The position numbers were made by a program, and so were the translations under genes. This document shows positions 1-5,686 of a DNA stretch of 5,686 nucleotides, piece by piece (position 1 is the first letter of the stretch; each line of letters opens with the position of its first letter). Source of the stretch: Bacillota bacterium (GTDB taxonomy: Bacteria > Bacillota > Clostridia > Peptostreptococcales > Anaerovoracaceae); NCBI GenBank assembly GCA_030535715.1, contig JAUNRL010000072.1:1-5686 (forward strand), given 5' to 3'. A model generated the notes under the pieces. The model worked only from the letters and a program-made list of their open reading frames with translations. It was not told the DNA's origin and did no database searches.

Positions 1-537
1 AAGCTCGATATTGGACACGCCGTGGCTGGTGATGAAACCGTCCTGGCAGACCATGATCGGCAGCCGCGTGGCCTCCGTGATCAGGATCGCCTGCAGGAAG
101 TTGTCGTAAACCTCCTGATTATCCTCCGCGTAGATCTGCATCCAGCCGGAGTCCCGAGCGCCCATGGAATCAGAATGGTCATTACCGATGCTGATGGGGC
201 CGGACAGGGCGCGGTTGGACACCACCATGGTGATGGGCAGCCGCGAAGAAGCGGCCACATAAAGCAGTTCCCACATGAGAGCCAGTCCGCAGGAGGAGGT
301 CGCCGTCACCGCGCGGGCGCCGGCCGCCGATGCGCCGATGCACACCGACATGGCGCTGTGCTCCGATTCCACGGGCACGAACCGGGTGTTCACCCTGCCG
401 TCGGCCATAAACCGGGAAAAGTATTCCGGGATTTCCGTCGAGGGCGTAATGGGGAATGCACCCATCACGTCCGGATCGACCTGACGCATCGCTTCAGCGA
501 TGGCCTCATTCCCCGACATCCGTTCTCTGATCGCCAC
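1..537 (-). CDS. porA: 2-oxoacid (probably pyruvate):ferredoxin oxidoreductase, alpha subunit, truncated by the window edge
   Basis: This is the N-terminal 179 codons of a protein that is usually about 390 residues; the frame is still open at position 1. The alpha subunit holds domain I of the enzyme that decarboxylates a 2-oxoacid with thiamine diphosphate and CoA and passes electrons to ferredoxin in the cytoplasm. Visible hallmarks are the opening AIRERMSGNEA, then AFPITPSTEIPEYF (residues 27-40), ESEHSAM (57-63), NRALSGP (108-114) and DHSDSMGARDSGW. Thr31, Glu59 and Arg109 are the probable counterparts of the active-site Thr, Glu and Arg of this family (by motif alignment, not structure). 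The start is a GTG directly after the porD stop codon, with AGGAGG 8 nt upstream; the next ATG, seven codons in, would remove the conserved AIRER segment. It is translated in tight coupling with porD. Pyruvate is the likeliest substrate, but 2-oxoisovalerate cannot be excluded without PorB. Confidence 0.93.
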   Translation of the reverse strand, partial: MAIRERMSGNEAIAEAMRQVDPDVMGAFPITPSTEIPEYFSRFMADGRVNTRFVPVESEHSAMSVCIGASAAGARAVTATSSCGLALMWELLYVAASSRLPITMVVSNRALSGPISIGNDHSDSMGARDSGWMQIYAEDNQEVYDNFLQAILITEATRLPIMVCQDGFITSHGVSNIEL

Positions 538-846
538 TTATTTTTCCTCCTTTACGAAATCAATCGCATCGAAGGGGCACACCTTCGCGCAGATCCCACA
601 GCCCTTGCAGTGATCGAAGTCAAAATCACCGCGTCTGCCCTCCTTCACCGGAATGGAACTGTCCGGACAGAAGGGCACGCAGAGCAGGCACTGCTTGCAT
701 TTATCCTCGAGGAACACCGGCCGCATGACCCGCCATTCCCCGGTATTAATCAGAAGAGACGTAGCCGGTTCATCAATCTCCGCTCCCATGGTGATGTCCT
801 GCCAGGTGATCTTCTCATCGATCTGTTCCGTTCTGATTCTGTTCAT
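538..846 (-). CDS. porD: 2-oxoacid (probably pyruvate):ferredoxin oxidoreductase, delta subunit (2x[4Fe-4S] ferredoxin-like)
   Basis: A 102-residue electron-transfer subunit, the usual length for this family (about 100). It carries two complete CxxCxxCxxxCP cluster motifs: Cys50, 53, 56, 60 and Cys80, 83, 86, 90. These should bind two [4Fe-4S] clusters that conduct electrons from the thiamine diphosphate site to external ferredoxin. The N-terminal half has the GEWRVMRPVF segment (residues 36-45) typical of PorD proteins rather than of free ferredoxins. The ATG overlaps the porG stop in an ATGA arrangement (843-846), and GAGGTGA lies about 7 nt upstream, so translation is probably coupled to porG. 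Its last codons, for Lys-Glu-Glu-Lys, themselves supply the ribosome binding site of porA. No cysteine is missing and nothing suggests damage. A free ferredoxin is unlikely because of the neighbours and the PorD-specific N-terminus. Confidence 0.95.
   Translation of the reverse strand: MNRIRTEQIDEKITWQDITMGAEIDEPATSLLINTGEWRVMRPVFLEDKCKQCLLCVPFCPDSSIPVKEGRRGDFDFDHCKGCGICAKVCPFDAIDFVKEEK
546..551 (-). promoter_or_regulatory. Ribosome binding site that fixes the GTG start of porA
   Basis: AGGAGG read on the minus strand, 8 nt before the GTG at 535-537. It lies wholly inside the last codons of porD. Its strength and spacing favour the GTG over the ATG seven codons further in. Confidence 0.8.
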
Positions 847-1433
847 TCTACCGTCACCTCATCCAGCGTCTTCTGCAGCGCCTTCATGTTGCCCTCGATG
901 ACCTCAGGCCTGTCGTGGAATTTGTGTTCGAAAGACCGGCACATATCGCTGACAAACCGATCGATATCCAGCACGCCGCTGGCCTTGACCACCGCCGCCA
1001 GCATGGGGGTGTTGGGGAAGTTTTTCCCCAGCGTTTCGGTGGATATCCGCTCCGCGTCGACCACGCACACGGGCCCGTCAAAGCCGGGAAGCAGACCGCG
1101 GATCTCCTCCGCTGTCTTCCTGCTGTTGATGATCAGAATCCCGCCTTCCTTCAGCCCCATCAGCACGTCAACCGTCTGCAGCAGGGTCTCATCCACCACC
1201 ACCACGTGATCCGGGTCATAGATATTGGAATGCACGCTGAAGGGTTCATCGGAAATCCGATTGTAGGCCGTGATGGGCGCGCCCATGCGCTCCGGTCCGT
1301 ACTCCGGAAATCCCTGCACGTATTTGCCGGAGAAGAACGCCGCTTCAGCCAGCAGGAGGCAGGCGGTTTTCGCCCCCTGACCGCCCCGGCCATGCCAGCG
1401 GATCTCCATGGTTTTGCTGCTTTTTTCCGTCAT
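843..1433 (-). CDS. porG: 2-oxoacid (probably pyruvate):ferredoxin oxidoreductase, gamma subunit
   Basis: A 196-residue subunit, normal for the gamma family (roughly 185-200). It corresponds to the domain that supports CoA binding and assembly of the 2-oxoacid oxidoreductase. Family motifs are RWHGRGGQGAKTA (residues 12-24), near-invariant in gamma subunits, and FPEYGPERMGAP (42-53), followed by VHSNIYDPDHVVVVDETLL. The reading frame stays open back to a TTG at 1511, but the start chosen is the ATG at 1433: AGGAG lies 5 nt upstream (1439-1443), and the extra 26 residues look unlike the family. It is the first gene of the por cluster, with 138 nt upstream before thiI, so the operon promoter probably lies there. 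Gene order gamma-delta-alpha, with beta expected next, matches the four-subunit enzymes known from Thermotoga and archaea, rather than the single-chain pyruvate:ferredoxin oxidoreductase common in clostridia. Confidence 0.93.
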   Translation of the reverse strand: MTEKSSKTMEIRWHGRGGQGAKTACLLLAEAAFFSGKYVQGFPEYGPERMGAPITAYNRISDEPFSVHSNIYDPDHVVVVDETLLQTVDVLMGLKEGGILIINSRKTAEEIRGLLPGFDGPVCVVDAERISTETLGKNFPNTPMLAAVVKASGVLDIDRFVSDMCRSFEHKFHDRPEVIEGNMKALQKTLDEVTVE

Positions 1434-1438
1434 GTTCG

Positions 1439-1443
1439 CTCCT
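1439..1443 (-). promoter_or_regulatory. Ribosome binding site that fixes the ATG start of porG
   Basis: AGGAG on the minus strand, 5 nt before the ATG at 1431-1433. It decides against the longer frame that begins with TTG at 1511. Confidence 0.75.
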
Positions 1444-1454
1444 GTTTTTTTCGC

Positions 1455-1536
1455 TGCGCAAAGACAACAGACTACCTGTATAGAGTACCTTACGGCAGGT
1501 CTGCCTGTCAATATATTGTTTGTGCAAAGTCAACAA
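1455..1536. repeat. Diverged direct repeat in the thiI-porG gap
   Basis: On the plus strand TGCGCAAAGACAACAG (1455-1470) and TGTGCAAAGTCAACAA (1521-1536) agree at 13 of 16 positions. They flank the candidate por promoter. A related segment, TTTGTGTTTGATCAACA (1553-1569), resembles TTTGTGCAAAGTCAACA (1519-1535) at both ends, with a differing 5-base middle. These could be binding sites for a regulator of the por operon, or chance; no known motif was recognised. Confidence 0.4.
1482..1511 (-). promoter_or_regulatory. Possible sigma-A-type promoter of the porGDA operon
   Basis: A perfect TTGACA (minus strand, 1511-1506) is followed after 18 nt by TACTCT (1487-1482), a poor -10 with three of six consensus positions. 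A better-looking TATACA (1482-1477) sits 23 nt from the -35, too far for an ordinary promoter. The spacer contains an inverted repeat, GGCAG-AC-CTGCC (1494-1505), which could be an operator. The location, 49-78 bases upstream of the porG start, is right for an operon promoter. The -35 is convincing; the -10 and therefore the whole call are weak. Confidence 0.3.
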
Positions 1537-1571
1537 GTATTATCGAAAATCTTTGTGTTTGATCAACATGG

Positions 1572-2756
1572 CTACGCCGGGTAGATCGTCACCATTTCCC
1601 CGCTGTCCAGCGCCGCCTGAATCAGGGCTTCGCTGTCCAGCTTCGCCTCCGAAGCCAGAATGCGTTCCAGCTTCGGTTTGGTCACCGGATGCTTCGGCAA
1701 AAAGACCGTGCAGCAGTCCTCATAGGGCTCAATGGATTTCTCATAGGTGCCGATCTCCTTTGCCAGATCCATGATATCCACCTTGTCCATGCCGATGAGG
1801 GGCCGCATGACGGGCATGGTCACGGACGCGTCGGTCACCACCAGGGCCTCCGCTGTCTGGCTGGCCACCTGTCCCAGGTTTTCCCCGGTGATCAGCATGC
1901 CGCAGCCCGTGCGTTCTGCCAGTTTCTGGGCGATCCGCATCATGAACCGGCGGACCAGAATCGTCGTCTCATCCTCCGGGCAACTGCGCACAATCTGTTC
2001 CTGGATGGGCAGCAGATTGATCACATGCATCTGGAAGCGGCCGCAGTAGACGGCCACCAGGGAGGCCAGTTCCTCCACCTTTCCCCTCGCCCGTTCACTG
2101 GTGTAGGGATAGGAATGAAAGTGCACCGCCTCAATGAGCATGCCCCGCTTGGCCATCATCCAGGTAGCCACCGGTGAATCGATGCCGCCGGACAACAGGC
2201 TCATTCCTTTGCCGTTGGTTCCCAGGGGCAGACCTCCGAACCCGGGGATCTTGTCCTGGTAAATGTAGGTTTTATCGTGGCGCACATCCACGAAGAGCCG
2301 GCAGTCCGGGTGATGGACATCCACCTTCAGCACCCGGCAGCCCTTCAGCACCGCCGCGCCGATCTTCCTGGCGATCTCCGGCGACCTGACCGGGAAATTC
2401 TTGTCCGCCCGCTTGGCTTCCACCTTGAAGGTTCTGACCCCCCGCTCATCGAGCGCTTCCAGCATATACTTCACCGCCGCCCGTCCGATGGCATCCATAT
2501 TGCTCTCGCACTCCACCGCCGGACTGATGGACGCCACGCCGAAGGCCTTGCCGATCTGCCGGATGATATCCTGTTTATTCAGCGACTTGTCCGCGCGTAC
2601 GAAGATCAGCCCTTCATGCCGGTAGACGCCGATCCCGTCAAAGCGCTTCAGCAGCTTGCGGATCCGTTCCGCCAGCATCCGCTCGAAATAGGGTTTGTTC
2701 ATCCCTTTCAGTGCCACCTCGCCGCAGCGTACAATAAAGATGTGTTCCTCGTTCAT
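1572..2756 (-). CDS. thiI: tRNA 4-thiouridine synthase / sulfurtransferase ThiI, short form without rhodanese domain
   Basis: A 394-residue cytoplasmic enzyme that adenylates uridine (position 8 of tRNA in known cases) and replaces its oxygen with sulfur. Related ThiI proteins also supply sulfur for the thiazole of thiamine in some bacteria. Domains in order are an N-terminal ferredoxin-like segment (about 1-60, with VRCGEVALKGMNKPYFE at 9-25), a THUMP RNA-binding domain (about 61-166), and a PP-loop ATPase domain with the signature SGGIDSPVA (189-197). The segment PYEDCCTVFLPKHPVTKP near the end is typical of the short ThiI; Cys348 and Cys349 lie in it. The protein stops before the rhodanese domain found in E. 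coli ThiI, as in Bacillus subtilis (about 400 residues). The ATG was chosen because GGAGG lies 8 nt upstream; 17 further in-frame codons back to 2807 fall in a repeat-rich spacer and look unlike ThiI. The upstream desulfurase is its likely sulfur donor. Confidence 0.96.
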   Translation of the reverse strand: MNEEHIFIVRCGEVALKGMNKPYFERMLAERIRKLLKRFDGIGVYRHEGLIFVRADKSLNKQDIIRQIGKAFGVASISPAVECESNMDAIGRAAVKYMLEALDERGVRTFKVEAKRADKNFPVRSPEIARKIGAAVLKGCRVLKVDVHHPDCRLFVDVRHDKTYIYQDKIPGFGGLPLGTNGKGMSLLSGGIDSPVATWMMAKRGMLIEAVHFHSYPYTSERARGKVEELASLVAVYCGRFQMHVINLLPIQEQIVRSCPEDETTILVRRFMMRIAQKLAERTGCGMLITGENLGQVASQTAEALVVTDASVTMPVMRPLIGMDKVDIMDLAKEIGTYEKSIEPYEDCCTVFLPKHPVTKPKLERILASEAKLDSEALIQAALDSGEMVTIYPA

Positions 2757-2764
2757 ATTCTTTT

Positions 2765-2769
2765 CCTCC
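2765..2769 (-). promoter_or_regulatory. Ribosome binding site that fixes the start of thiI
   Basis: GGAGG on the minus strand, 8 nt before the ATG at 2754-2756. It separates the true ThiI N-terminus, which begins MNEEHIFIVRCGE, from an in-frame upstream extension. Confidence 0.75.
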
Positions 2770-2792
2770 GTCAGTCCCGCCGACGCATTCCC

Positions 2793-2837
2793 GCGCCGTC
2801 GGCGCACTGCCGGCGCACCGGTCTGTCCGGGCGGACA
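2793..2837 (-). repeat. GC-rich inverted and direct repeats in the nifS-thiI spacer
   Basis: The 87-nt spacer holds two hairpin-forming units. One is TGTCCG-CC-CGGACA on the minus strand (2837-2824), just after the desulfurase stop codon. The other is built from GCGCCG (2793-2798, plus strand) and two copies of CGGCGCAC (2800-2807 and 2811-2818), either of which can pair with it, giving two mutually exclusive stems. No T-run follows, so this is not an intrinsic terminator. Its likely effect is on mRNA stability or on translation of thiI in a shared transcript; that role is inference. Confidence 0.5.
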
Positions 2838-2843
2838 AACCGC

Positions 2844-4007
2844 TTACCGAAAGCTTCCCAGCCGGCGGAAGCGTTTCACCGCTTCTTCCGTCGCCCGGAT
2901 CGTCTCCTCGATTTCCTCCATGGTGTTGTCCGCGCAAAGGCTGAACCGGATGGCACCCTCAGTCCGCTTCGGATCGCAGCCCACGGCCTGCAGCACATGG
3001 CTCTGTCCCTTTTGGTTCGATGAACAGGCCGACCCCGTCGATACGCAGATCCCGCCCTGCTCCAGGGTGTGCAGAATTACCTCGCCCCGAGTATGCAGGA
3101 AGCTGACGTTCAGGATCGCTCCGCAGCATTCATCCGGCTCTTCCCCCGCCCTCCGCGGGCTGTTGATGACCAGATCATCAATCCGCTCTTCGAAGCCTTC
3201 TATCAGGCGCGTGCGCATGGCGCAGATCCTGTCCATCTTTTCCCGCCAATTTTCATCTGCCAGCTGCGCTGCCAGGCCAAAGCCGGCAACAGCCGGTACG
3301 TTTTCCGTGCCCGAACGCAGGCCGCCCTCCTGTCCCCCGCCGCAGATCAGCGGCGGCAGTTGCAGACCCCTGCGCATCCACAGCGCACCCGAACCCTTCG
3401 GTCCGTGAATCTTGTGCCCGCTTACGGAAATCATGTCCGCTGTCTTTGGCAGCGGAATCTTCCCGAAGCTCTGTATCGCATCGCAGTGCAGCAACGCCGG
3501 GGATTGCTTTTCCCCGATGATCCGGCCGGTTTCGTCCACCGGCATGATGGTGCCGACCTCGTTGTTGACCTGCATGATACTCACCAGGATCGTCTTCTCA
3601 TCGATAGCCGCCTCCATGGCGCGCAGATCCAGCCGGCCCTGTCCGTCCATGCCGACGCGGATCACTTCGAAGCCTTCCCTCTCCAGCCTCGCACAGCACT
3701 CCAGCACCGCGGGATGCTCCACCGCCGTCGTGACGATCCGGTTCCCCTGTCTCCTGCGGGCAGCCGCCGCGCCGAAGATGGCCAGATTGTCCGCCTCGGT
3801 TCCGCCTGAAGTAAAGGCAATCCTGCCCCCGGCAGCCGGCATAAGCCGTTCCAGCCGGCGGCGGGCTTCCTTGACTCCCTTCTCGGCCTCCAGTCCCGCA
3901 CGGTGCAGCGAGGAGGGGTTGCCCCAGGCTGTCTCCATGTATTCCAGCATCTTCTTCGTCACCTCGGGATGCTGTTTTGTCGTTGCGCTGTTATCCAGAT
4001 ATATCAT
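2844..4007 (-). CDS. nifS: Cysteine desulfurase (NifS/IscS family), probable dedicated sulfur donor for ThiI
   Basis: A 387-residue class V PLP-dependent enzyme that converts cysteine to alanine and holds the sulfur as a persulfide. Landmarks in order are IYLDNSATT (2-10), TSGGTEADN (66-74), VEHPAVL (96-102; His98 should stack on PLP), NNEVGTI (148-154), HCDAIQSFGK (174-183; Asp176 and Gln179 contact PLP), SVSGHKIHGPKGSG (194-207; Lys199 forms the Schiff base), GGQEGGLRSGTEN (224-236) and VSTGSACSSNQKGQSHVL, where Cys328 is the catalytic persulfide residue. The active-site loop is as long as that of IscS, so this is a group I enzyme. Placement just before a rhodanese-less thiI parallels the nifZ-thiI pair of B. 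subtilis, so tRNA thiolation is the likeliest role, although general Fe-S assembly is possible. The ATG at 4007 fits the conserved N-terminus, but no good Shine-Dalgarno precedes it. A GTG at 4022 is in frame but also lacks one. Confidence 0.95.
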   Translation of the reverse strand: MIYLDNSATTKQHPEVTKKMLEYMETAWGNPSSLHRAGLEAEKGVKEARRRLERLMPAAGGRIAFTSGGTEADNLAIFGAAAARRRQGNRIVTTAVEHPAVLECCARLEREGFEVIRVGMDGQGRLDLRAMEAAIDEKTILVSIMQVNNEVGTIMPVDETGRIIGEKQSPALLHCDAIQSFGKIPLPKTADMISVSGHKIHGPKGSGALWMRRGLQLPPLICGGGQEGGLRSGTENVPAVAGFGLAAQLADENWREKMDRICAMRTRLIEGFEERIDDLVINSPRRAGEEPDECCGAILNVSFLHTRGEVILHTLEQGGICVSTGSACSSNQKGQSHVLQAVGCDPKRTEGAIRFSLCADNTMEEIEETIRATEEAVKRFRRLGSFR

Positions 4008-4022
4008 CGTCTTACTGAACAC

Positions 4023-4051
4023 AAAACCGCTGCGCGCCGCGTAGCGGTTTT
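4023..4051 (-). terminator. Factor-independent terminator-like hairpin after rny
   Basis: Perfect 9-bp arms AAAACCGCT and AGCGGTTTT (plus strand 4023-4031 and 4043-4051) enclose an 11-nt centre that can extend the stem by three G-C pairs after one mismatch. On the minus strand the stem runs into TTTTGTGTT, and on the plus strand into a T5 run, so it could stop transcription from either side. It lies 63 nt after the rny stop codon and ends only 15 nt before the nifS ATG. It is probably the rny terminator; its closeness to the next start codon also leaves room for a role in controlling nifS. Confidence 0.75.
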
Positions 4052-4064
4052 TGTATGATGGTTA

Positions 4065-4077
4065 AGCTGCAGCAGCT
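4065..4077. repeat. 13-bp palindrome between rny and nifS
   Basis: AGCTGC-A-GCAGCT is a perfect inverted repeat with a single central base, 37 nt downstream of the rny stop codon and 13 nt before the terminator-like hairpin. It could be a small operator for a nifS promoter or a minor second hairpin at the 3' end of the rny mRNA. Sequence alone does not decide. Confidence 0.4.
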
Positions 4078-4114
4078 GTAATCTCTGTCTGCTGTGGTCG
4101 AATCACTGCCTGCT

Positions 4115-5656
4115 CTATTTTGCATAGTCAATGGCGCGGGTCTCCCGGACGACGTTGACCTTGATCTGCCCCGGGTACTCCAGTTCCGATTCGATCTTCC
4201 TGGAAATGTCCCTGGCCAGCAGCGCGATGGCGTCATCACCCACCTCATCCGGCTTGGCGATGATCCGGATTTCCCGGCCCGCCTGGATGGCATAAGAGGT
4301 TTCCACACCCTCCGTGGTATTAGCGATTTCCTCCAGCTTCTGCAGCCGCTTGATGTAGGACTCCAGAGTTTCCCTTCTGGCTCCCGGTCTGGCTGCCGAC
4401 AGGGCATCCGCCGCCGCAATCAGTACCGCTTCCGTGGACTTGGGCTCGTAATCGCCGTGGTGGGCCGCCATGCCGTTGATCACTGCATCGGATTCCTTGT
4501 ATTTCTTCAGCACCTCGATGCCAATGTCCACATGGGTGCCCTCCTGCTCGTGGTCAAGGGCCTTGCCGATGTCATGCAGCAGTCCGGCCCGCTTGGCCAG
4601 TGTCACGTCCAGACCCAGTTCTCCGGCCATCAGTCCGGACAGATGCGCAACCTCGATGGAGTGCTTCAACACGTTCTGTCCGTAAGATGTCCGGTATCTC
4701 AGCCGTCCCAGAAGCTTGACCAGCTCCGGATGGAGGTTGTGAATGCCCACCTCGAAGGTGGCCTGCTCACCCTCCTCCTTGATGATCGCATTCACTTCCC
4801 GTTCCGCCTTGTGAACCATTTCCTCGATTCGGGCCGGGTGAATCCGTCCGTCGACGATCAGCTTTTCCAGCGCGATGCGGGCGATCTCCCGTCTGACGGG
4901 ATCGAATCCGGACAGGATGACCGCTTCCGGCGTGTCATCGATGATCAAGTCGATGCCGGTGGCGCTCTCGATGGCACGGATATTCCGGCCCTCGCGCCCG
5001 ATGATCCGGCCCTTCATCTCATCGCTGGGCAGAGGTACAACGGAAACCGTGGACTCGGCCACATGATCCGCCGCACAGCGCTGAATCGCGCCGGCGATGA
5101 TTTCCCTGGCCTTTTTGTCCGCGTCTTCTTTTGCCTTGTTTTCAATATCCTTGTAAAGCACGGCCGCTTCACTCCGGGCCTCGTGCTCCACCTTCTCCAG
5201 AATGATCTCTCTCGCCTCGTCAATGGTGTATCCGGAGATCTTCTCCAGTTCCTCCAGCTGACGCTTCAGCACACGATCCATTTCCTGCTGTTTACGGGAT
5301 ATGTTCTTTTCTTTGTTTGTGATGTTTTCTTCTTTTTTCTCAATATTTTCAAGTTTTCTGTCGATGGACTCTTCCTTCTGGACCAGTCTGCGTTCAGATT
5401 TCTGAATTTCGTTTCTCCGTTCGCGGATCTCCCTCTCCGCTTCGTTTCTCTGCCGGTGCGCTTCCTCCTTCGCTTCCAGCACCAGTTCCTTTTTGATGGT
5501 CTCCGCGCGGTTTTCCGCGTCGAGTATCAGATTTTTTGCCTTTGTCTCCACGTTTCCGATGGTCTTTTCTCCAATGGACTTACGCAGAATATAGCCAACC
5601 AGGATGCCTATGCCTAAGGCAGCCAAGCCGACGATAATCGGCAATACAATTGTCAT
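4115..5656 (-). CDS. rny: Ribonuclease Y, membrane-anchored endoribonuclease
   Basis: A 513-residue endonuclease that starts mRNA decay at the inner face of the membrane in Firmicutes (B. subtilis Rny is about 520 residues). Regions in order are one N-terminal membrane segment (about 3-24, [20 protein letters not shown]), a long charged coiled coil (about 30-190), a KH RNA-binding domain (about 205-270) with [10 protein letters not shown] (216-225), and an HD metal-dependent phosphohydrolase domain (about 328-420) with His332, His361-Asp362 ([12 protein letters not shown]) and AAHHGDYEP (397-405). A C-terminal domain follows. The start is clear: AGGAGG lies 6 nt before the ATG and the membrane anchor follows directly. 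Only 30 nt upstream are visible, so its promoter lies outside or at the right edge. A terminator-like hairpin after its stop suggests it ends its own transcript. All catalytic and binding motifs are intact. Confidence 0.98.
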   Translation of the reverse strand: MTIVLPIIVGLAALGIGILVGYILRKSIGEKTIGNVETKAKNLILDAENRAETIKKELVLEAKEEAHRQRNEAEREIRERRNEIQKSERRLVQKEESIDRKLENIEKKEENITNKEKNISRKQQEMDRVLKRQLEELEKISGYTIDEAREIILEKVEHEARSEAAVLYKDIENKAKEDADKKAREIIAGAIQRCAADHVAESTVSVVPLPSDEMKGRIIGREGRNIRAIESATGIDLIIDDTPEAVILSGFDPVRREIARIALEKLIVDGRIHPARIEEMVHKAEREVNAIIKEEGEQATFEVGIHNLHPELVKLLGRLRYRTSYGQNVLKHSIEVAHLSGLMAGELGLDVTLAKRAGLLHDIGKALDHEQEGTHVDIGIEVLKKYKESDAVINGMAAHHGDYEPKSTEAVLIAAADALSAARPGARRETLESYIKRLQKLEEIANTTEGVETSYAIQAGREIRIIAKPDEVGDDAIALLARDISRKIESELEYPGQIKVNVVRETRAIDYAK

Positions 5657-5686
5657 ACCGTTCCTCCTTTATTCAGTTATCAAATT

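Noticed and set aside
22..1209. A 395-codon plus-strand open frame opposite the por genes
   Set aside because: It is antisense to three well-supported subunit genes, has arginine/histidine-rich low-quality sequence, and no domain or ribosome binding site was seen.
1434..1511. N-terminal extension of porG to a TTG at 1511
   Set aside because: The extra 26 residues do not resemble gamma subunits, and a good Shine-Dalgarno sequence precedes the ATG at 1433.
915..1562. Plus-strand frame covering the thiI-porG gap
   Set aside because: Mostly the shadow of porG; the part over the gap has no recognisable domain, and its start has no convincing ribosome binding site.
1434..1571. An intrinsic terminator for thiI in the gap before porG
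   Set aside because: Only a weak CAAAG/CTTTG pairing with a long loop was found and no stem followed by a T-run, so thiI transcripts may run into por or end by another route.
2757..2807. N-terminal extension of thiI by 17 codons
   Set aside because: The sequence is arginine/glycine-rich spacer, and GGAGG fixes the ATG at 2756.
3069..4044. Two overlapping plus-strand frames opposite the cysteine desulfurase (3069-3809 and 3412-4044)
   Set aside because: Both are shadows of a gene with all its active-site motifs intact, and neither translation shows a known domain.
4008..4114. A T-box or known riboswitch in front of the desulfurase
   Set aside because: The gap is only 107 nt, and no T-box sequence or conserved riboswitch core was recognised; only the hairpin and one small palindrome are present.
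4094..5617. A 507-codon open frame on the plus strand, antisense to rny
   Set aside because: It lies wholly opposite a clear RNase Y gene, its translation resembles no family, and long antisense frames are common opposite GC-rich coding DNA.

Overview
The window carries six protein-coding genes, all on the minus strand, so transcription runs from right to left. The set of genes points to an anaerobic, fairly GC-rich member of the Firmicutes, probably Clostridia. The reasons are a full-length membrane-anchored RNase Y, a ThiI of the Bacillus type with no rhodanese domain sitting next to its own cysteine desulfurase, a ferredoxin-linked four-subunit 2-oxoacid oxidoreductase, and strong AGGAGG-type ribosome binding sites. 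The genus cannot be named from this sequence.

Reading in the direction of transcription: (1) rny (5656-4115), RNase Y, an mRNA decay endonuclease. (2) A 107-nt gap holding a strong inverted repeat that looks like a factor-independent terminator (4023-4051), plus a small palindrome. (3) A cysteine desulfurase of the NifS/IscS type (4007-2844), the only gene here without a recognisable Shine-Dalgarno sequence. (4) An 87-nt GC-rich spacer with overlapping inverted and direct repeats. (5) thiI (2756-1572), the tRNA 4-thiouridine synthase. (6) A 138-nt AT-richer gap with a possible promoter and diverged short repeats. (7) porG (1433-843), porD (846-538) and porA (537 to the left edge, truncated), the gamma, delta and alpha subunits of pyruvate (or a related 2-oxoacid):ferredoxin oxidoreductase. 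A porB gene is expected just beyond position 1.

The genes form three functional blocks. RNase Y stands alone. The desulfurase takes sulfur from cysteine and very probably hands it to ThiI, which makes 4-thiouridine in tRNA (position 8 in known cases) and may also feed thiamine thiazole synthesis. The por genes are tightly packed (a 4-bp ATGA overlap, then a stop codon directly followed by a GTG start) and encode one enzyme that oxidises a 2-oxoacid to acyl-CoA and reduces ferredoxin through the two [4Fe-4S] clusters of PorD.

No RNA gene, mobile element, CRISPR array or transfer signature was seen, and no gap longer than 300 bases lacks a gene. All six genes belong to known families. The parts worth a second look are the three non-coding gaps. 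I found no convincing previously undescribed system here.
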